Assembly (NCBI GenBank): GCA_000697055.1
Contig: JNDT01002356.1
Location: forward strand, 279,579 to 343,578
Source: Saksenaea vasiformis B4078
Taxonomy: Eukaryota > Mucoromycota > Mucoromycetes > Mucorales > Saksenaeaceae
Reading direction: 5' to 3'
Length of the DNA: 64,000 bases
The translations under genes were made by a program, and so were the position numbers. Within the stretch, counting starts at the first letter, position 1. The number at the start of each line of letters is the position of its first letter. The notes under the pieces are model-generated. The model worked only from the letters and a program-made list of their open reading frames with translations. It was not told the DNA's origin and did no database searches. Shown here piece after piece: positions 1 to 13,113 of this stretch.

Positions 1-1819
1 TGAAATCTACACCTTATAAATACAGTAAAAGGCTGCCGATACAATGACTCCAATAGAACAGTAGTCTCAGTGAAAACGGTGCTTTTTGTTGCCGCAATGA
101 AGCAAGTGGAGAAGGGATGTTGCCTTATAGCCTAATTAGTCACAGCAGTCTACAAATCCTTTGGCATTCTTTGCTCGATTTCGGGAGACGAAAAATTAAG
201 TGATATGATGGTTACAACAGGCAAAATCCGTCTATACTTACAATTTATATTACCCGCACTCCATTTTAATCTCAGGCATGAAGGTTTTACGCCAAAGCAT
301 ACTTTTCACCTGCCAAGTATTTGAACACATGATGCGCGGTTCAATTTTCGGACGCCCGTTTTACAAGCTTCCTCAACCCCATTATCAATCTCATTATCAT
401 ACGCAAATGATATATTGATGACTGGGGTTCAAACAACAGACAATTTGGGAAATCGTAGCAGTATATCTTTCTTCGAAATCAATGATTCTTTTTCGCGCAT
501 TTAATCCTTATGCACTCGTTTCTGGGAGTCTGCCGCAAGGATAATGTCCATAATGTTAACCATAGACAGGAAACGATAGGTCTATAAAATAATGGCAAGC
601 ATCATCCATATATTATGCAATCATCAGATGCCATCGGATTCCGATAATGGCAAATGCAGCAGCATAGATATCAGGGTCATTGCGCTTTTCCTAACAGCTC
701 AAACTAACGATACATTGAGCCAAACAGTCAGACATGTGTGCTTCGTTTTTTGTAGTGTCTTTATCCTCTATACCCTGGTCTCCTTGTAGTTTCAACCCTC
801 AAGTAGTCAGAAATGGTTGGACCGTCTGAGAAATAGAGAGCAAATCGAAAGTTTCCCTGCAATTTCTGCAGGAAGAGTTATGAAAATAATTAAAATTAGC
901 AAGAGACAGGAGCGGAGCTATAGGGCGATCACTATACTGTGTAAGGCCGCCGGCGTTTGGGGATACATCAGGAAGCGTAGGATTGACTTTTTCTTGTGTT
1001 TTAAAAGATGCTTCGAAAAAATCCCGTGCACAACGCCACCCGTGTCAGATCCATATCTCCATTTTGTATTAGCATAACGAACTTTGAAGACAGCTCATTC
1101 TGAATAACTCCACTTATCAATGCTCCACTTCTGCTGTATAGGTCACGGGTGCTTCTACGGCTTTTACCTGCCGCACAATTATAGTTGCATTTCAACCAAA
1201 CGCAATGCTATGTTCAACCACGGACATGATCACAGCCAATCAAGAGATGGAAATCCTTGCATTACCTGTCTACTGAACGTGAGTAGCTTCTAGTGATGTA
1301 GCCTCCCCCCCTTTTTTTTAACCCTTAGAGCATGATATGTGGAATGAACCTACACAAAATTCTTCCTACTAGGAATAGGATAACATGACATGTATATTTC
1401 ACTAGTCATTCAGCGGTTGTATTTTATATGAAGGGTTTCTTACTGTACCTTTTATCGTACAAGCAATGTTAATCTGCGGTTTCCACGTCACACTGGACGG
1501 GTACTTAGAGGTGGTTGTAGCTAGAGCATGTTGGACCAACTGACATAGAGCTGCTGCCGGTATTTAGGCGCATCTTCAACGCCTACTGCATTTGTTATCA
1601 CGGTCAACCGCATTCTTACATGAGACCAGAAACAAAAGAGGAACATAGCCAGAAGAAAGATGGGGTGGAAGACGTTGGAACCTCCGGTTCGGGGCGTAAT
1701 CTTTTCCTTGGTGATGATGGACAACTATATGAAGAAGTAAATAAATGACTATAAATAATAGATCCGCTTGCTCAATTTTCCAATAGCCAACGGATGAGGA
1801 TTGGAGAAAATGTCGGCAG
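1..1819. other. No gene recognised
   Basis: Only short frames (under about 90 codons) with no recognisable domain, codon pattern or consistent splice signals. The right-hand end probably contains the 5' untranslated region and promoter of the peptide transporter that starts at 1820. No tRNA, repeat array or transposon motif was noticed. Confidence 0.5.
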
Positions 1820-3654
1820 ATGTCAGCCTCTATCCCTAAAGCAAGCATTCTTGTGTTCGTTCTAGAATTTTTGCAACGATTTGCAAATCATGGTACGAGT
1901 GCCCTGTTCCAAAAATACGTCCGATTTCCGAACCCACCTACATGTAAGAAGAAGAACTGAATTGCATGAAAACCTCCTGTTTACATCATCCATCCCGTAT
2001 TTCGGGTATGAAAGATCCAACAGGGCAGCCAGGTGCTTTAGGTCTTGGGCGGCAAGCTGCTACCGCGTTCACATCGTCGTATGAAAGCTGGTTCACCGGG
2101 ATGAGCATTGTGGGTGCCATTGTCGCGGACTGTTATATAGGAAAATATCAAACGATCTTGATATTTTCCTTTGTATACTTTGCTGGACTCGTGTTATTAG
2201 TTTGTACATCGATTCCATCTTCGATCCTTAGCGGAGTAGCTCTCCCAGGGTTCATTGTATCTATGATTGTTCTTGGCGTCGGAGGAGGAGGAGGTACACC
2301 TAGCACGGCGACTTTTGTAGCGGATCAATACCAAGTACACAAACCCTTTGTACATACGCTAAAGCGCAGAAAGCATTCTAGAAAGTCTTGGTATAAATAC
2401 AGCAATGGAATCGACGCGCAAGTAGAAGTGGAGGAAATAGTAATTGTGACGCCTCAAGCGACATATCAAAGGATATATAACATGTATTACTGGGCCTTTT
2501 GCACCTCGTACTTTTCAGTAATTGTAACAGCAACAATCGAAAAACAGATTGGCTTCTGGGTGGCTTACATCCTACCCACAGCGGTTTATCTCTTTTTCGT
2601 TGTAATCGCAATTCTTGGAAAGCCTATGTTTATTAAACGTGCACCTCGGAGGTCCATCTATGCTGAAGTCACCTCAATTTTAAGGCTTGCGTGTAAGTAT
2701 GGTTTGGAAAACAGTAAGCCAGGCACAATGCAGCTAGTCAATGCCGACCTTGCAAAGAAAATGACATGGGACGATACGTTTGTGGATGAGATTCGACGTA
2801 CATTGAGAGCATGCGTTGTGTTTTGCTGGTTTCCTGTCTTTTTTCTATGCCAGAATCAAGCTGGTAACAACTTGGTATCAATGGCAGCAACAATGGAGAC
2901 AGGTTCACTTCGTGAGTTATGTCAATTGGGCACACATTATAACTGACGCATTGATTTGCAGCGAACGATATCTTACAAAGTATCAGGCCATTGACGGCCG
3001 TTGTCTTAGTTCCTATAATGGACCAGCTGGTGTATCCTGGGTTACGTCGTTTAGGATTCCGAGCGGGACCGATGCTACGAATTACTATAGGTTTTATGTT
3101 AATCGCGCTCGGCATGATGGTAGGCAGCTCTATCATTGACGCTTGTACGCCTAAGAAAAAAACAATTGTATTAGTATGCCGCGGTGATACAGGAGATTAT
3201 TTACAGTAGCCCTCCCTTTTACAAGTGGCCTACAGGTCAAGGGAAAAACAACGTGCCTGTTGCATTGGTTGTGCCTGCTTACATTCTCATGGGAATCAGC
3301 GATCTCTTTGTTCCTCCTACCTGGCACGAGTACGCTTACAAGAAGGCACCTGCCAAAATGAAATCACTGGTGATGGCACTGTTTATGCTCACTATATGCT
3401 TCGGCTTCCTTTTTAACCTTCCATTTGTATCTCTTGCTGTGGATCCTAAGATGACGTACATGTTTGCGGGCCTTGGAGCTGCGATGGGCGTTTGTGCTAT
3501 CTTGTTTTACATTATCCACGGCAAACAAGACAAGAATGACGTTGAAGAGGATGCAATCGGTCATGAACGGCTTATTCCTACTACACAAGTCGCAAAGAAT
3601 AACCATAGCGCTATGGAGGAAGTTCGATCTTATCCGCCTAAAATGGAGGCGTAG
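1820..3654 (+). CDS. PTR2: PTR2-type proton/oligopeptide transporter (POT family), divergent
   Basis: Proposed exons: 1820-1943, 2024-2911, 2962-3119 and 3193-3654, joining in frame to about 543 residues. Family features are visible: a first membrane segment with EFLQRFANHGTSALF, then PGALGLGRQAATA, AIVADCYIGKYQ, a Gly-rich loop before VADQY, PNDILQSIRPLT after intron 2, and terminal helices with PPTWHEYAYKKAP. POT proteins import di- and tripeptides with protons across the plasma membrane. The start is the first ATG after an in-frame stop at 1784. Two oddities: the usual ExxERF motif for proton coupling reads ExxQRF, and the third intron is ambiguous. The only phase-compatible GT-AG choice (3120-3192) shortens one membrane helix, whereas keeping that helix would need a GC donor near 3141. 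The gene may be a diverged or decaying paralogue. Confidence 0.8.
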
Positions 3655-4675
3655 TTGATACACGCTTCGCGCTCTGTTATTATTCGAACCAGCATGTACA
3701 GGACGTTACATCCTGAATCGGATTTATTTGCTTAGATCGATGAGAATAACAACGTAAGTCTGCACACAACGTTACGTTTCGCTCTACCTAGCCCGAAACT
3801 ATGTTTTTTGGTCATATTATTCAGTCGAAATATTATATCAATTCTGCCAAGGCTTCTAGCAGAAACGAAATTTCATAGCGTTAACGACTCGACTTTATTT
3901 GAATTGACAAAAGATATCGAAATACCAACAGGACAGCATCTGTACGGGATGTAAGAGCAAAGTATCTTCCTAAGGAAAGGATTATTTAGAACGTTTGCTC
4001 TCGTCCGATCCATCGGTGTATCTCGTAGCAGAAGTCAAGGCACCATTCTCGCAAACACATTTAATCATTCAACTTCTTCCGGATCGTAGGGAGCTGGATG
4101 TTTTGCTTCAATTTGCATCTACATGAATATCTCTCGCCATCATTCGCAGTTGCATTTTCCAGCAACGCTCCCTTATGTTTCGCTGAGTTACATGGCAAAC
4201 TTAGAAGAAAGAGAGTGAGCTTCCATAAATGGATTGAGTATGTTGTATCAAGTGTAAAAGTGAATTGCTTACGAGAAGCAATTCACGTTGGCGTTAGGCA
4301 ATTGAATCACCGCCGGCTCTTTCCCATCTTCCTTGTTCATCTTTTCAAAATGTAGCACGTAGAACTTCTCCCCTTTTTCTCCGCCTTATTGTTTTATTGT
4401 ATGCAGCTGTTTTGATGCAATGGAACACATAAGGGATGTGTTACTCCCTTTTGTAAAGAAGACATAAGGGAGCAGTTAACTCCATCCATGGCGTGCGAAT
4501 AGATGCTTGTCAACAGTTTCGCACTGTTGTATCACCCGCGCACAATCACATGAAAATGGTTGCCGCTTTAATAAGCGTTTGGGTCGTTTTCCTTGCCATC
4601 TTTTTAATTCTTACCCCGCACTTCCAGTCGCCGTTGTTTCTCTTCCCCGGAACGAAAAACAGAACTGCGCTAAAC
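3655..4675. other. Intergenic, no gene recognised
   Basis: Lies between the transporter stop and the carnitine acetyltransferase start, two genes in the same direction. It should hold the transporter 3' end and the promoter of the next gene. An open frame runs upstream of 4676 from about 4493 with a hydrophobic stretch, but it lacks family similarity and probably only extends the frame into the 5' leader. Confidence 0.45.
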
Positions 4676-7063
4676 ATGTATCCACCTCTCTGTCAACGTG
4701 TACCTGTCAGCCGTATTGTCGCGCATACTTCCAAAAGGTACGATTCTCTTATGAAACGTGTATCTTACCCTTTCCTTTACAGTCTCCGCGTGTACTCGAC
4801 GGCGACAGCGAACGCGAAGAGCGAGACAGTCAAAACCTTCGGTAACCAGGGGAAGCTTCCACGTCTTCCCATCCCCAGTCTGGAATCAACGGCAGCGCGG
4901 TACAAGCGTACGTTGGTGCCACTGCTAAGCCAAACGGATTTCGAAGCCGTCAGTAAAAAAATCGACGCTTTTGTGAGTCCGCAGGGGCTGGGACCTAAAT
5001 TGCAGCAACGTCTTCATGCGCTTGATCAACAAGAGGCACAGCTTGGTCTGTCGTGGTTGGACCGTTTGTGGTTGAAGAAGGGCTACCTCGAGTACCGTGT
5101 CCCTACGTTACTGAATGTCAATTGGTGGAGTCAATACAGAGACCCTGAAGGCGGTTTGGACCTTACTGCTCAACCGGGTCAGATCAGTGATCTTCAAATC
5201 AAACGCTCAGCTGGTTTTATTGCCGGACTTGTTGATTACTCAAACAAAGTCAACGCGTAAGTTGGAATCATCTGGCAAAAAAAAAGCTGCTTCTTGTTGT
5301 TCTTGTTTTGACCATCGATTCTTTTGTACAGAGAGCAGATCCCTCCGGATGTGTCTCGTTCCGGTCCTTTTTGTATGCACCAGTTGAAAAATCTTTTTGG
5401 TACTAGTCGTATTGCGGCCGAACCTCGCGACGAGATTGTGACGTCTTGGCCAGCCACAGCAAAACATATTACGGTTATTTACAAAGATCAGTTCTTTTCG
5501 GTTCCAGTGGTTGGACCTCATGGAGAGACAGGTTCCGTAAAGTCAATTGAGAAGTAAGACGAGCAAAAAAAAGAAAAAGGCATTCGGAAGGGATGGCATT
5601 AACCTGTGTACAGACAACTGCGTCAGGTGGTAAAACAGGTGGAGCAAACATCTGAAAGTCAACGCCAGCCTGCAGTAGGCGTTTTCACATCGGAACATCG
5701 TGACACATGGGCCAAGGTAAACACCAGAAAGAGAAAAAGGAAAAGGGAGACTGACACGACAAGGTTAGGTTCGAAAAGCATTGGAGAATAATGCTGTCAA
5801 TGCACGTACCCTTAAGGAGATCGATTCTTCTCTGTTTGCGGTGTGTTTGGACGATTATAGCTCACCTTTGGAATTGGATGAAGCACATCGTAACATCTTC
5901 CATGGTCGAAATGCTCATAACCGATGGCTTGACAAGGCAATTTCCATTATTGTTGAAAATAATGGGCGTGCAGGCATTAATGGCGAGGTAATAGTTCATT
6001 TTGTAATAACGTTTAGAACTCATTTCTTCTTCTTTAAGCATTCGCCTGCAGATGCTGTTGTTCCTCAACAAATCTTTGATAGGATCCTGATAAAGTAATG
6101 CATGCTTAGTAAAAAGGGAAAGAGAGAAGAAGCCTAACAAGGAAATATTAGTGAGCCTATTTCGGATGAGAAACTTTCATTCACCAGTGACAAACTTCAG
6201 CAGCCGACGTACTTGACGTGGGAACTTTCAGGGGATCTGCAGGGAAAACTCGGCGAAGCGGAGAGCAACGCTCAAAAGCTGATTGGCGATCTTGACAGTG
6301 TCTTGTTACATTATAACGAGTATGGGTCTAATTTGATGAAGCAAGCCAAGGTCAGTCCGGATGGATGGCTTCAGATGGTATACCAGTTAGCCTACTATCG
6401 GCAGTATGGTAAGGCTTGTCCTACCTACGAATCCGCATCGACACGTAAATTCTTAACCGGTCGTACGGAGACCGTTCGATCGTGTTCGGCAGAAACCGTG
6501 GCGTTTACAAAAGCCTGGGAAGATAAGGATGTGAAGGTAAATGAAAAAAGAAAAAGGTTTAGCCACTGATTTTAAAATATAATGTTTTTCCAGATGGGTA
6601 AAAAGCTTGAATTGTTTGAGAAAGCGATTACTAGTCATTTGGAATATATGAAGGCAGCCAGTAATGGTAAGGTTTTAAGTTATGAGAATATGGTATATTT
6701 AGGTTTGTTATTTTAGGGCAAGGAATTGATCGCCATTTATTGGGATTACGTTGTCAGATGACAGAAGAGGAAGCAACTTCTGCGGAAGCAGCTATTTTCC
6801 AGGATCCTTCTTACTGGGGATCTCAGTACTGGATTCTATCTACCTCCAATACTTCACCTGGTGATTTAGCATGGGGTGGATTTGGAGCAGTTGTACCGGA
6901 AGGTTATGGAGTTAACTATGCAATTGGAAAGGAGCGTGTCCGCATGAGTGTATCTTCTTGGAAATCTTGCGCTGATACAAATTCATCGGAATTTAGAAAG
7001 ACGATCCGCGGTGTACTGGATGAATTTGGAGAAGTAGCGCAAAAGTACTTGGTTAAGAAATAG
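4676..7063 (+). CDS. CAT2: Carnitine O-acetyltransferase (choline/carnitine acyltransferase family)
   Basis: Transfers acetyl groups between CoA and carnitine, allowing acetyl units from peroxisomal beta-oxidation to enter mitochondria. Exons: 4676-5256, 5332-5553, 5614-5716, 5787-5987, 6039-6094, 6152-6536, 6594-6666 and 6717-7063, in frame throughout (about 655 residues). Family blocks: LPRLPIPSLESTAARY, YRVPTLLNVNWWSQYRDP, FCMHQLKNLFGTSRIA, LFAVCLDDYSSPLELDEAH, NNGRAGINGEHSPADAVV with the catalytic His codon at 6039-6041 (first codon after an intron, about residue 370), ETVRSCSAETVAFTKAWED and GIDRHLLGLRCQM. The N-terminus is Arg-rich and lacks acidic residues, like a mitochondrial presequence. 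A 45-nt GT-AG segment at 4738-4782 may be spliced out without changing frame. The C-terminus ends LVKK, with no PTS1 peroxisomal tail. Confidence 0.93.
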
Positions 7064-7469
7064 TGAATACATCTGTCAAAATAAATGGGAGTCACCAGAT
7101 ATTTTAATAGTAAGATTATATTTCTCTATTTATGCATGTTTATTCGATACAATAGTAAAGAGGAAATTCTTTAAACTTATCTGGATAGAAAGCAGGGGAA
7201 ATAGAGTATTCCACGTGCGTTACGATGCATGAGAAAAGATCTGTTATTCAAATCGAAAATTTTTTTTTCTCGAAAGCTGATTGGTCTCACCCAACTGAAA
7301 GGTCGAGAACAGTCTAAAATTGTGTAACTCCGGAAATCTATTTTCGATCCAGAAACCAACATATAAAAACCAACAGAACAAAAACATTGTTAAATTTTTT
7401 CATCTCTCTTTTTTACAAACAGCTACTTTTTCTACCTTTTCTCTTTCCATAAAACTGACGCAAACAGCA
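7064..7469. other. Intergenic region, promoter of the GNAT gene
   Basis: A/T-rich spacer between two genes in the same direction. A long pyrimidine-rich stretch (about 7390-7445) lies just before the next start codon, a common arrangement in the 5' leaders of this window. No gene seen. Confidence 0.5.
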
Positions 7470-8285
7470 ATGCACTTGGCAGCATCAGCTGTCCCAGAGT
7501 CCAATCGTCTCTCTCGCAAACTCACCATCAATATGGATCAGGAACCGATCAATGTCCGTCCAGTCATTAAAGGTAAACTATCTATACACTATCTCTAGTT
7601 CTTTTTGTCACAAGAAACTCATTTTTGATTCATAGGAGCTATTAAAGAGGCTGCTCATACGATGACGGATGCTTACGCCAGTAATGCTATCCTAGGCTGG
7701 TGTGTCCCCAAGAAACAAGACGAATTCTTATATACCCTCTTCAAAAACATGATCAATTCCGCATCCATTCAAAGTCGTGATTTTGCTGTTCAAGTAGAGG
7801 GTTGCAAAGGTGTCTTGGTTTGGACAACAAGTCCTGACGGTTTGGGATGGCCCCGTGTCCTCGGTGCTACGAAACTCATGAGTTACGGTTGGACTGCTGC
7901 CTTGCGTGCTTTGATCAAATTTCAACCTGCTTGTAACAAAGTGCGACGCCGACTAACCTCCTCTTGTACAAATGGAAATTGTCTTAAAATTGCTTATATG
8001 GGTGTACTTCCACATGAACAACGCAAGGGTCTCGGTTCCGCGCTCCTTCAACATGTCCTCGATAAGGCCGACGCTGCTCACTATCCCGTTCTTGTCGAAG
8101 TGACAAACACAAGCGCTGTTCAGTTCTTTCAACGCTTTGGCTTTACAATTGAAGAAACCGTTTATATCAACAACGATCAAGACCTTCCGGTTATATTTAT
8201 GATGCGTGAACCACAAACAACCCCCACAGCACCCCAGCCACTACGTATTCGACCTGGTCGCCGTGACTCTGATGATTCACTTTAG
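7470..8285 (+). CDS. GNAT-family N-acetyltransferase
   Basis: Two exons, 7470-7572 and 7636-8285, joining in phase to about 250 residues. The C-terminal half carries the acetyl-CoA binding motif A of the GNAT fold: a hydrophobic beta strand followed by VLPHEQRKGLGSALL (Q/R-x-x-G-x-G/A), then the beta5/alpha4 portion with SAVQFFQRFGFTIEE, typical for motif B. The substrate cannot be told. The N-terminal 90 residues resemble uncharacterised fungal acetyltransferases with a 'MTDAYASN' type opening, and no signal or membrane segment is seen. The basic tail after residue 230 (RPGRRDS) lies outside the fold. Confidence 0.85.
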
Positions 8286-8981
8286 AAAAAAATCTTTGCA
8301 TTGTAGAAAAATTCAATCCGTTCTTTATGTACATAGAAAAACAAAACAAAAAGGCTTCCCCATTCCTATTATCTATTATTCGCTATACTCTATACTATTA
8401 AAAAAATAGAAATTAATCTCCGACGTTTATGCACACCAGTCGATGACCAAGGTTACACTGAGAAAGCCACATAAACAAAAATCAGAAAGTGTATCATTTT
8501 TCCCTACTTTGTGCTGCAAGGAGCCGATTGCTTACGTGATAGCCTCTTTCCCCTTAGTCAGGGTCCTTGTGAGAAAAAGAAAAAAAATGATCGAGGTTAA
8601 CAAATAGTATGAAACACGACGATTTGGTGTGTCAGCTGTTGGATTTAGGACAGAAATAGATCAAACGTTCTGGACCGTGCACCGTCCTTTCGTCTATCAA
8701 CTGGACTGCTTTCTTTTAGCACGGTAATTGTTATCTGTCTGCAGATATGGCGTTCTACTCACTGTGATGAGTTATTTATTTGCCACTAAGTGGGAGTGCA
8801 TGCATAAGTTACAATCGATAGGCTATTATGCGATGCAAAACGACGTACATGAGCATCAACCACCTTATAACACACTTGATGATGAATACAGTAAATCGTC
8901 ATGCTACATTTTTAAGAGATGCCCAGAATCATGCATCGACCACAAGGTTTTCTTTAAGCTAAAATGATGCTTTTCTTTTTT
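8286..8981. other. Intergenic between convergent genes
   Basis: Separates the ends of the GNAT gene (+) and HIS2 (-). It should hold two 3' untranslated regions. A small + strand frame at 8728-8967 has no recognisable features. Nothing else seen. Confidence 0.5.
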
Positions 8982-9970
8982 TCACCAATTCTCCGTATTT
9001 TTCCAAAATGAATCGTCAAGCACATTTGCATGTGACTTGAGGACAATTCGATCTTGCTCGGTTGTAAGGTAATAAATAGTATGAACTCCTGTTTCCCGGA
9101 GATACGCAGGAAGCCTGTCATAATGCAAACCCACATCACGTGGCCCATGGCAATCATCCGACAGCGTGAATTTGCCGCCCTCATCTTGAATTAACTAAAG
9201 CAAAACGATGAATGCTTGGCTTGGTGGCCTTTGATCTCACCTGGATGATATCTCTTTGAGGATACGCATCAATAAGGCCTTTTTTCCATGCGCGCGAATT
9301 AATTTCAAAGACACCACCATATTGCACCGCGTATTTGACATTGCGTACGATTCTTTGCCACACCACAGGATCATGTACCACCTTGTCATCTCCATCTTTT
9401 GCAAAAATACGTACAAGATCAAAATGCCCGATAACACGGGGTTGTACAGATTGCAACATCTGCAGCTGCTCATCGAAGTAAGCTACATACAGATTCGCAA
9501 GGGACCCGTGTTGCTCCAACGCCTTTTGGTAGAGTTCCTCGGAAAAATCGATTGGTACAGAGCCCACATGATGAAGCGAACCAACAACATAATCCACTCC
9601 CTGCAGAGCTGCTACATAATCGGCATACCCTTGATGGATAAACTCAATCTCGGCACCAACAACCAACTCAATCTTATCTGCATAGACTTTTTGCAGACGC
9701 CGTGCCTCCTTTACGAAAGATTCAAACGTCGTCTTCAACGTAACAGGTGTACATTGTGCCTAATCAAACATGAACAAAAATTATATCTCGGAAGATCCCG
9801 ATTACCTCGTGTTCCTCCGGGTATAGTTCAGACGCGTCGTAACGTGGCATATGCTCGGTTAAACCATAAACTCGGAAGCCTTTACGTATTGCTTCTTTGA
9901 CAACATCTTCCAACATGCCATGGCCATGATGACAGTATTGACCAGAATGACTATGGAATGAATAAGGCAT
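8982..9970 (-). CDS. HIS2: Histidinol-phosphatase (PHP family)
   Basis: Dephosphorylates L-histidinol phosphate, the penultimate part of histidine biosynthesis in the cytosol. Exons on the minus strand: 9970-9806, 9759-9241 and 9194-8982, joining in frame to 298 residues, the usual size for fungal His2. PHP-domain metal ligands are visible: the N-terminal FHSHSGQYC (H-x-H), GLTEHMPRY, VGAEIEFI, VVGSLHHV, VIGHFDLVRIF and, in the last exon, LSDDCHGP. The start is the ATG beginning MPYSFHSHSG, directly preceding the first metal motif. It is transcribed divergently from the DAHP synthase gene with about 790 bp between start codons. Confidence 0.95.
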
Positions 9971-10474
9971 TACAAAAGAGTCTATTAAAAAAAAAGGGAA
10001 AGAGCAAAATAAAGGTCGCGCGCCAATCAAAAGAGCAGCCGTTATCAATTGACCGTCCTCCTTTTCTTTAACAAAAAGCGAATAGTTGACCCAAATCACA
10101 CATCTCGTTGTATCACCACTATGGCTTCCTCATTATTATTATTTTTTCATTTTTCTTTATCTAATCTTGGTTTCTTTTTGGACTTGGTTTTTTTTTTTTA
10201 CCAATTCGTCATTGTGATCAATTGGTTTGATTCGTCTCGGACAACGCGCGGCGAGATTCAAAACTCCGCGACAGAAAAAAAGTTAAGAGTTCTCCTTTTG
10301 TTCCTCTTTCTAAATGATAGCAATATAAGACAACATGCAGAATGCACAAAGTAACATGTTAATAGAAATCATCAGGTTATTATTATCATAAAAGCAAAGA
10401 AAATGCTGGTGATTCTGTCAAGTAGGAGTTTCTGTTTTTGGTATCGCCATATAAAAATGTTTGTTAACGCATTT

Positions 10475-10481
10475 TGAGTCA
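10475..10481. promoter_or_regulatory. Gcn4/CPC1-type site TGAGTCA
   Basis: The sequence TGAGTCA is the exact reverse complement of the core general amino-acid control element TGACTCA bound by Gcn4 and CpcA/CPC1 bZIP factors. It lies 281 bp upstream of the DAHP synthase start and about 505 bp upstream of HIS2. Function is inferred from match and location. Confidence 0.6.
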
Positions 10482-10653
10482 TTTGCCTAGTGCAGATCTC
10501 CGCCAACAAATAAGGTCTAGTACTGTCCAATAATACTTCCTCTCCCTCTCTCTTTCTCCCCTTTTTTTTTTGTTTTTTCTTGCCTGTTATCACATTTACC
10601 CAATGACCAGCCACACTATCTATCACGAAGGTAATATAAAAAAAAGGCCGTGT

Positions 10654-10660
10654 TGACTCA
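10654..10660. promoter_or_regulatory. Gcn4/CPC1-type site TGACTCA
   Basis: Perfect TGACTCA about 100 bp upstream of the DAHP synthase ATG and just before a TTTATAAA stretch. This is the classic position for a general amino-acid control element. A second copy, inverted, lies at 10475-10481. Confidence 0.65.
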
Positions 10661-10761
10661 TCTTTATAAACTCAGCCGATCGGCTTGATTATATTTTCTG
10701 CTTGCTTTTTTTGTGTTTTTTTTTCTTTTCTTCTTCTTAACATATCTGTCTTTTTTTCATT

Positions 10762-12261
<1,500 letters not shown>

Positions 12262-12552
12262 AACTTTAAACAAAAATCAGAAAAAAAGTACCTATCATTT
12301 GATTCATGTTGTTTCTTTTTCTTATAAAAAAAAGCATCCTTTCTTTTGCATATCAACCAATATATTGTTTTACCAAATGTGGATCATTCTTTTCATACAA
12401 TAAGTCATGCTACTAGTTCCTACAATGCGCTTGACTGACGATGCTAAGGAAGGAATCTGCGGCAGCCTTAGACGGATATGTGGTGAGGAAAGGAAAAAAT
12501 GAGATTCTATGTTGTTGTTGTTGTTGCTGCTGCTGCTGTTGTACAATCTTTT

Positions 12553-13113
12553 TCATTGTTCATCTAGATCCAGATCTTCAATCACTGTAACGGTTGTCAG
12601 CGCTGTTTTCGACTTGAACTCCTTGACATCTGGCTGTTTCTTCTCTTCTAGTATCCGTTCGTCCTCTTCTTCTGGGAAGCCTTGCTCTTCGTCATCATCC
12701 TCCCCGTCTGCCATTCCACCTGAAAAAAAAGCCGTTATTCACCGTCACACGGTGCAACTTGTATCTCACCTCTTAACATGGCTGCTACCTCTGCTACGTT
12801 CTTGTCTGCCAAGCGTTGTCGTTCTGCTTTTGCTTCTGCACGTGCCTTTATTTTTTCCTGTCTTGCTTTTTCCTTGTATTTCTCGATCGTCTTTTTTTTC
12901 CGCTCCACTTTACGCTTATGAAAGCCTGTCAAGAAATCCCTAAAGGATCGTGAACGGATCGTCCTGTGATTGGCACATTTCTCTTTCTTACTTCCTTGCA
13001 TCGAAATCGAAATCAACACTTTCTACAATTTCTTGCTTTCTTTTTCTTTTCTTGGCGTAGATCTTGGAACCTGCCGAAAGAACTTCGGCATTGTTAAGCT
13101 TTTTGGCTTTCAT
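12553..13113 (-). CDS. RRP17: Rrp17/Nol12-family nucleolar ribosome-biogenesis protein
   Basis: Three exons on the minus strand: 13113-12992, 12939-12770 and 12719-12553, in frame to 152 residues. The family signature spans the first junction: a basic segment (AKKRKRKQEIV), FDFDARKDFLTGFHKRK, then a long highly charged coiled coil rich in Lys, Arg and Glu (KVERKKKTIEKYKEKARQ onward). An acidic C-terminal tail (MADGEDDDEEQGFPEEEDE) follows. Rrp17/Nol12 proteins act in the nucleolus in 5' end processing of large-subunit pre-rRNA. The protein is shorter than the yeast and human members (over 200 residues), mainly after the coiled coil. The leucine- and serine-rich frame on the opposite strand at 12509-12943 is an antisense shadow. 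Confidence 0.8.

Larger units (their letters stand above)
9971..10761. promoter_or_regulatory. Divergent promoter between HIS2 and DAHP synthase
   Basis: Non-coding interval between two amino-acid biosynthesis genes read in opposite directions. It contains two perfect Gcn4/CPC1-type sites (listed separately), several pyrimidine tracts and a TATA-like TTTATAAA near 10663 on the DAHP synthase side. Small open frames here have no gene-like features. Confidence 0.7.

Noticed and set aside
4493..4675. Upstream extension of the carnitine acetyltransferase frame with a hydrophobic stretch
   Set aside because: It begins at a non-ATG codon, is unlike the family, and would hide the good mitochondrial presequence starting at 4676.
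5863..6140. Minus-strand 92-codon frame
   Set aside because: Overlaps carnitine acetyltransferase exons carrying the catalytic His; no independent support.
9256..9900. 214-codon frame on the + strand
   Set aside because: Opposite strand of HIS2 exon 2, which has clear PHP-domain motifs.
12509..12943. 144-codon Leu/Ser-rich frame on the + strand
   Set aside because: Antisense of the Lys/Glu coiled coil of the Rrp17-like gene; low complexity with no domain.
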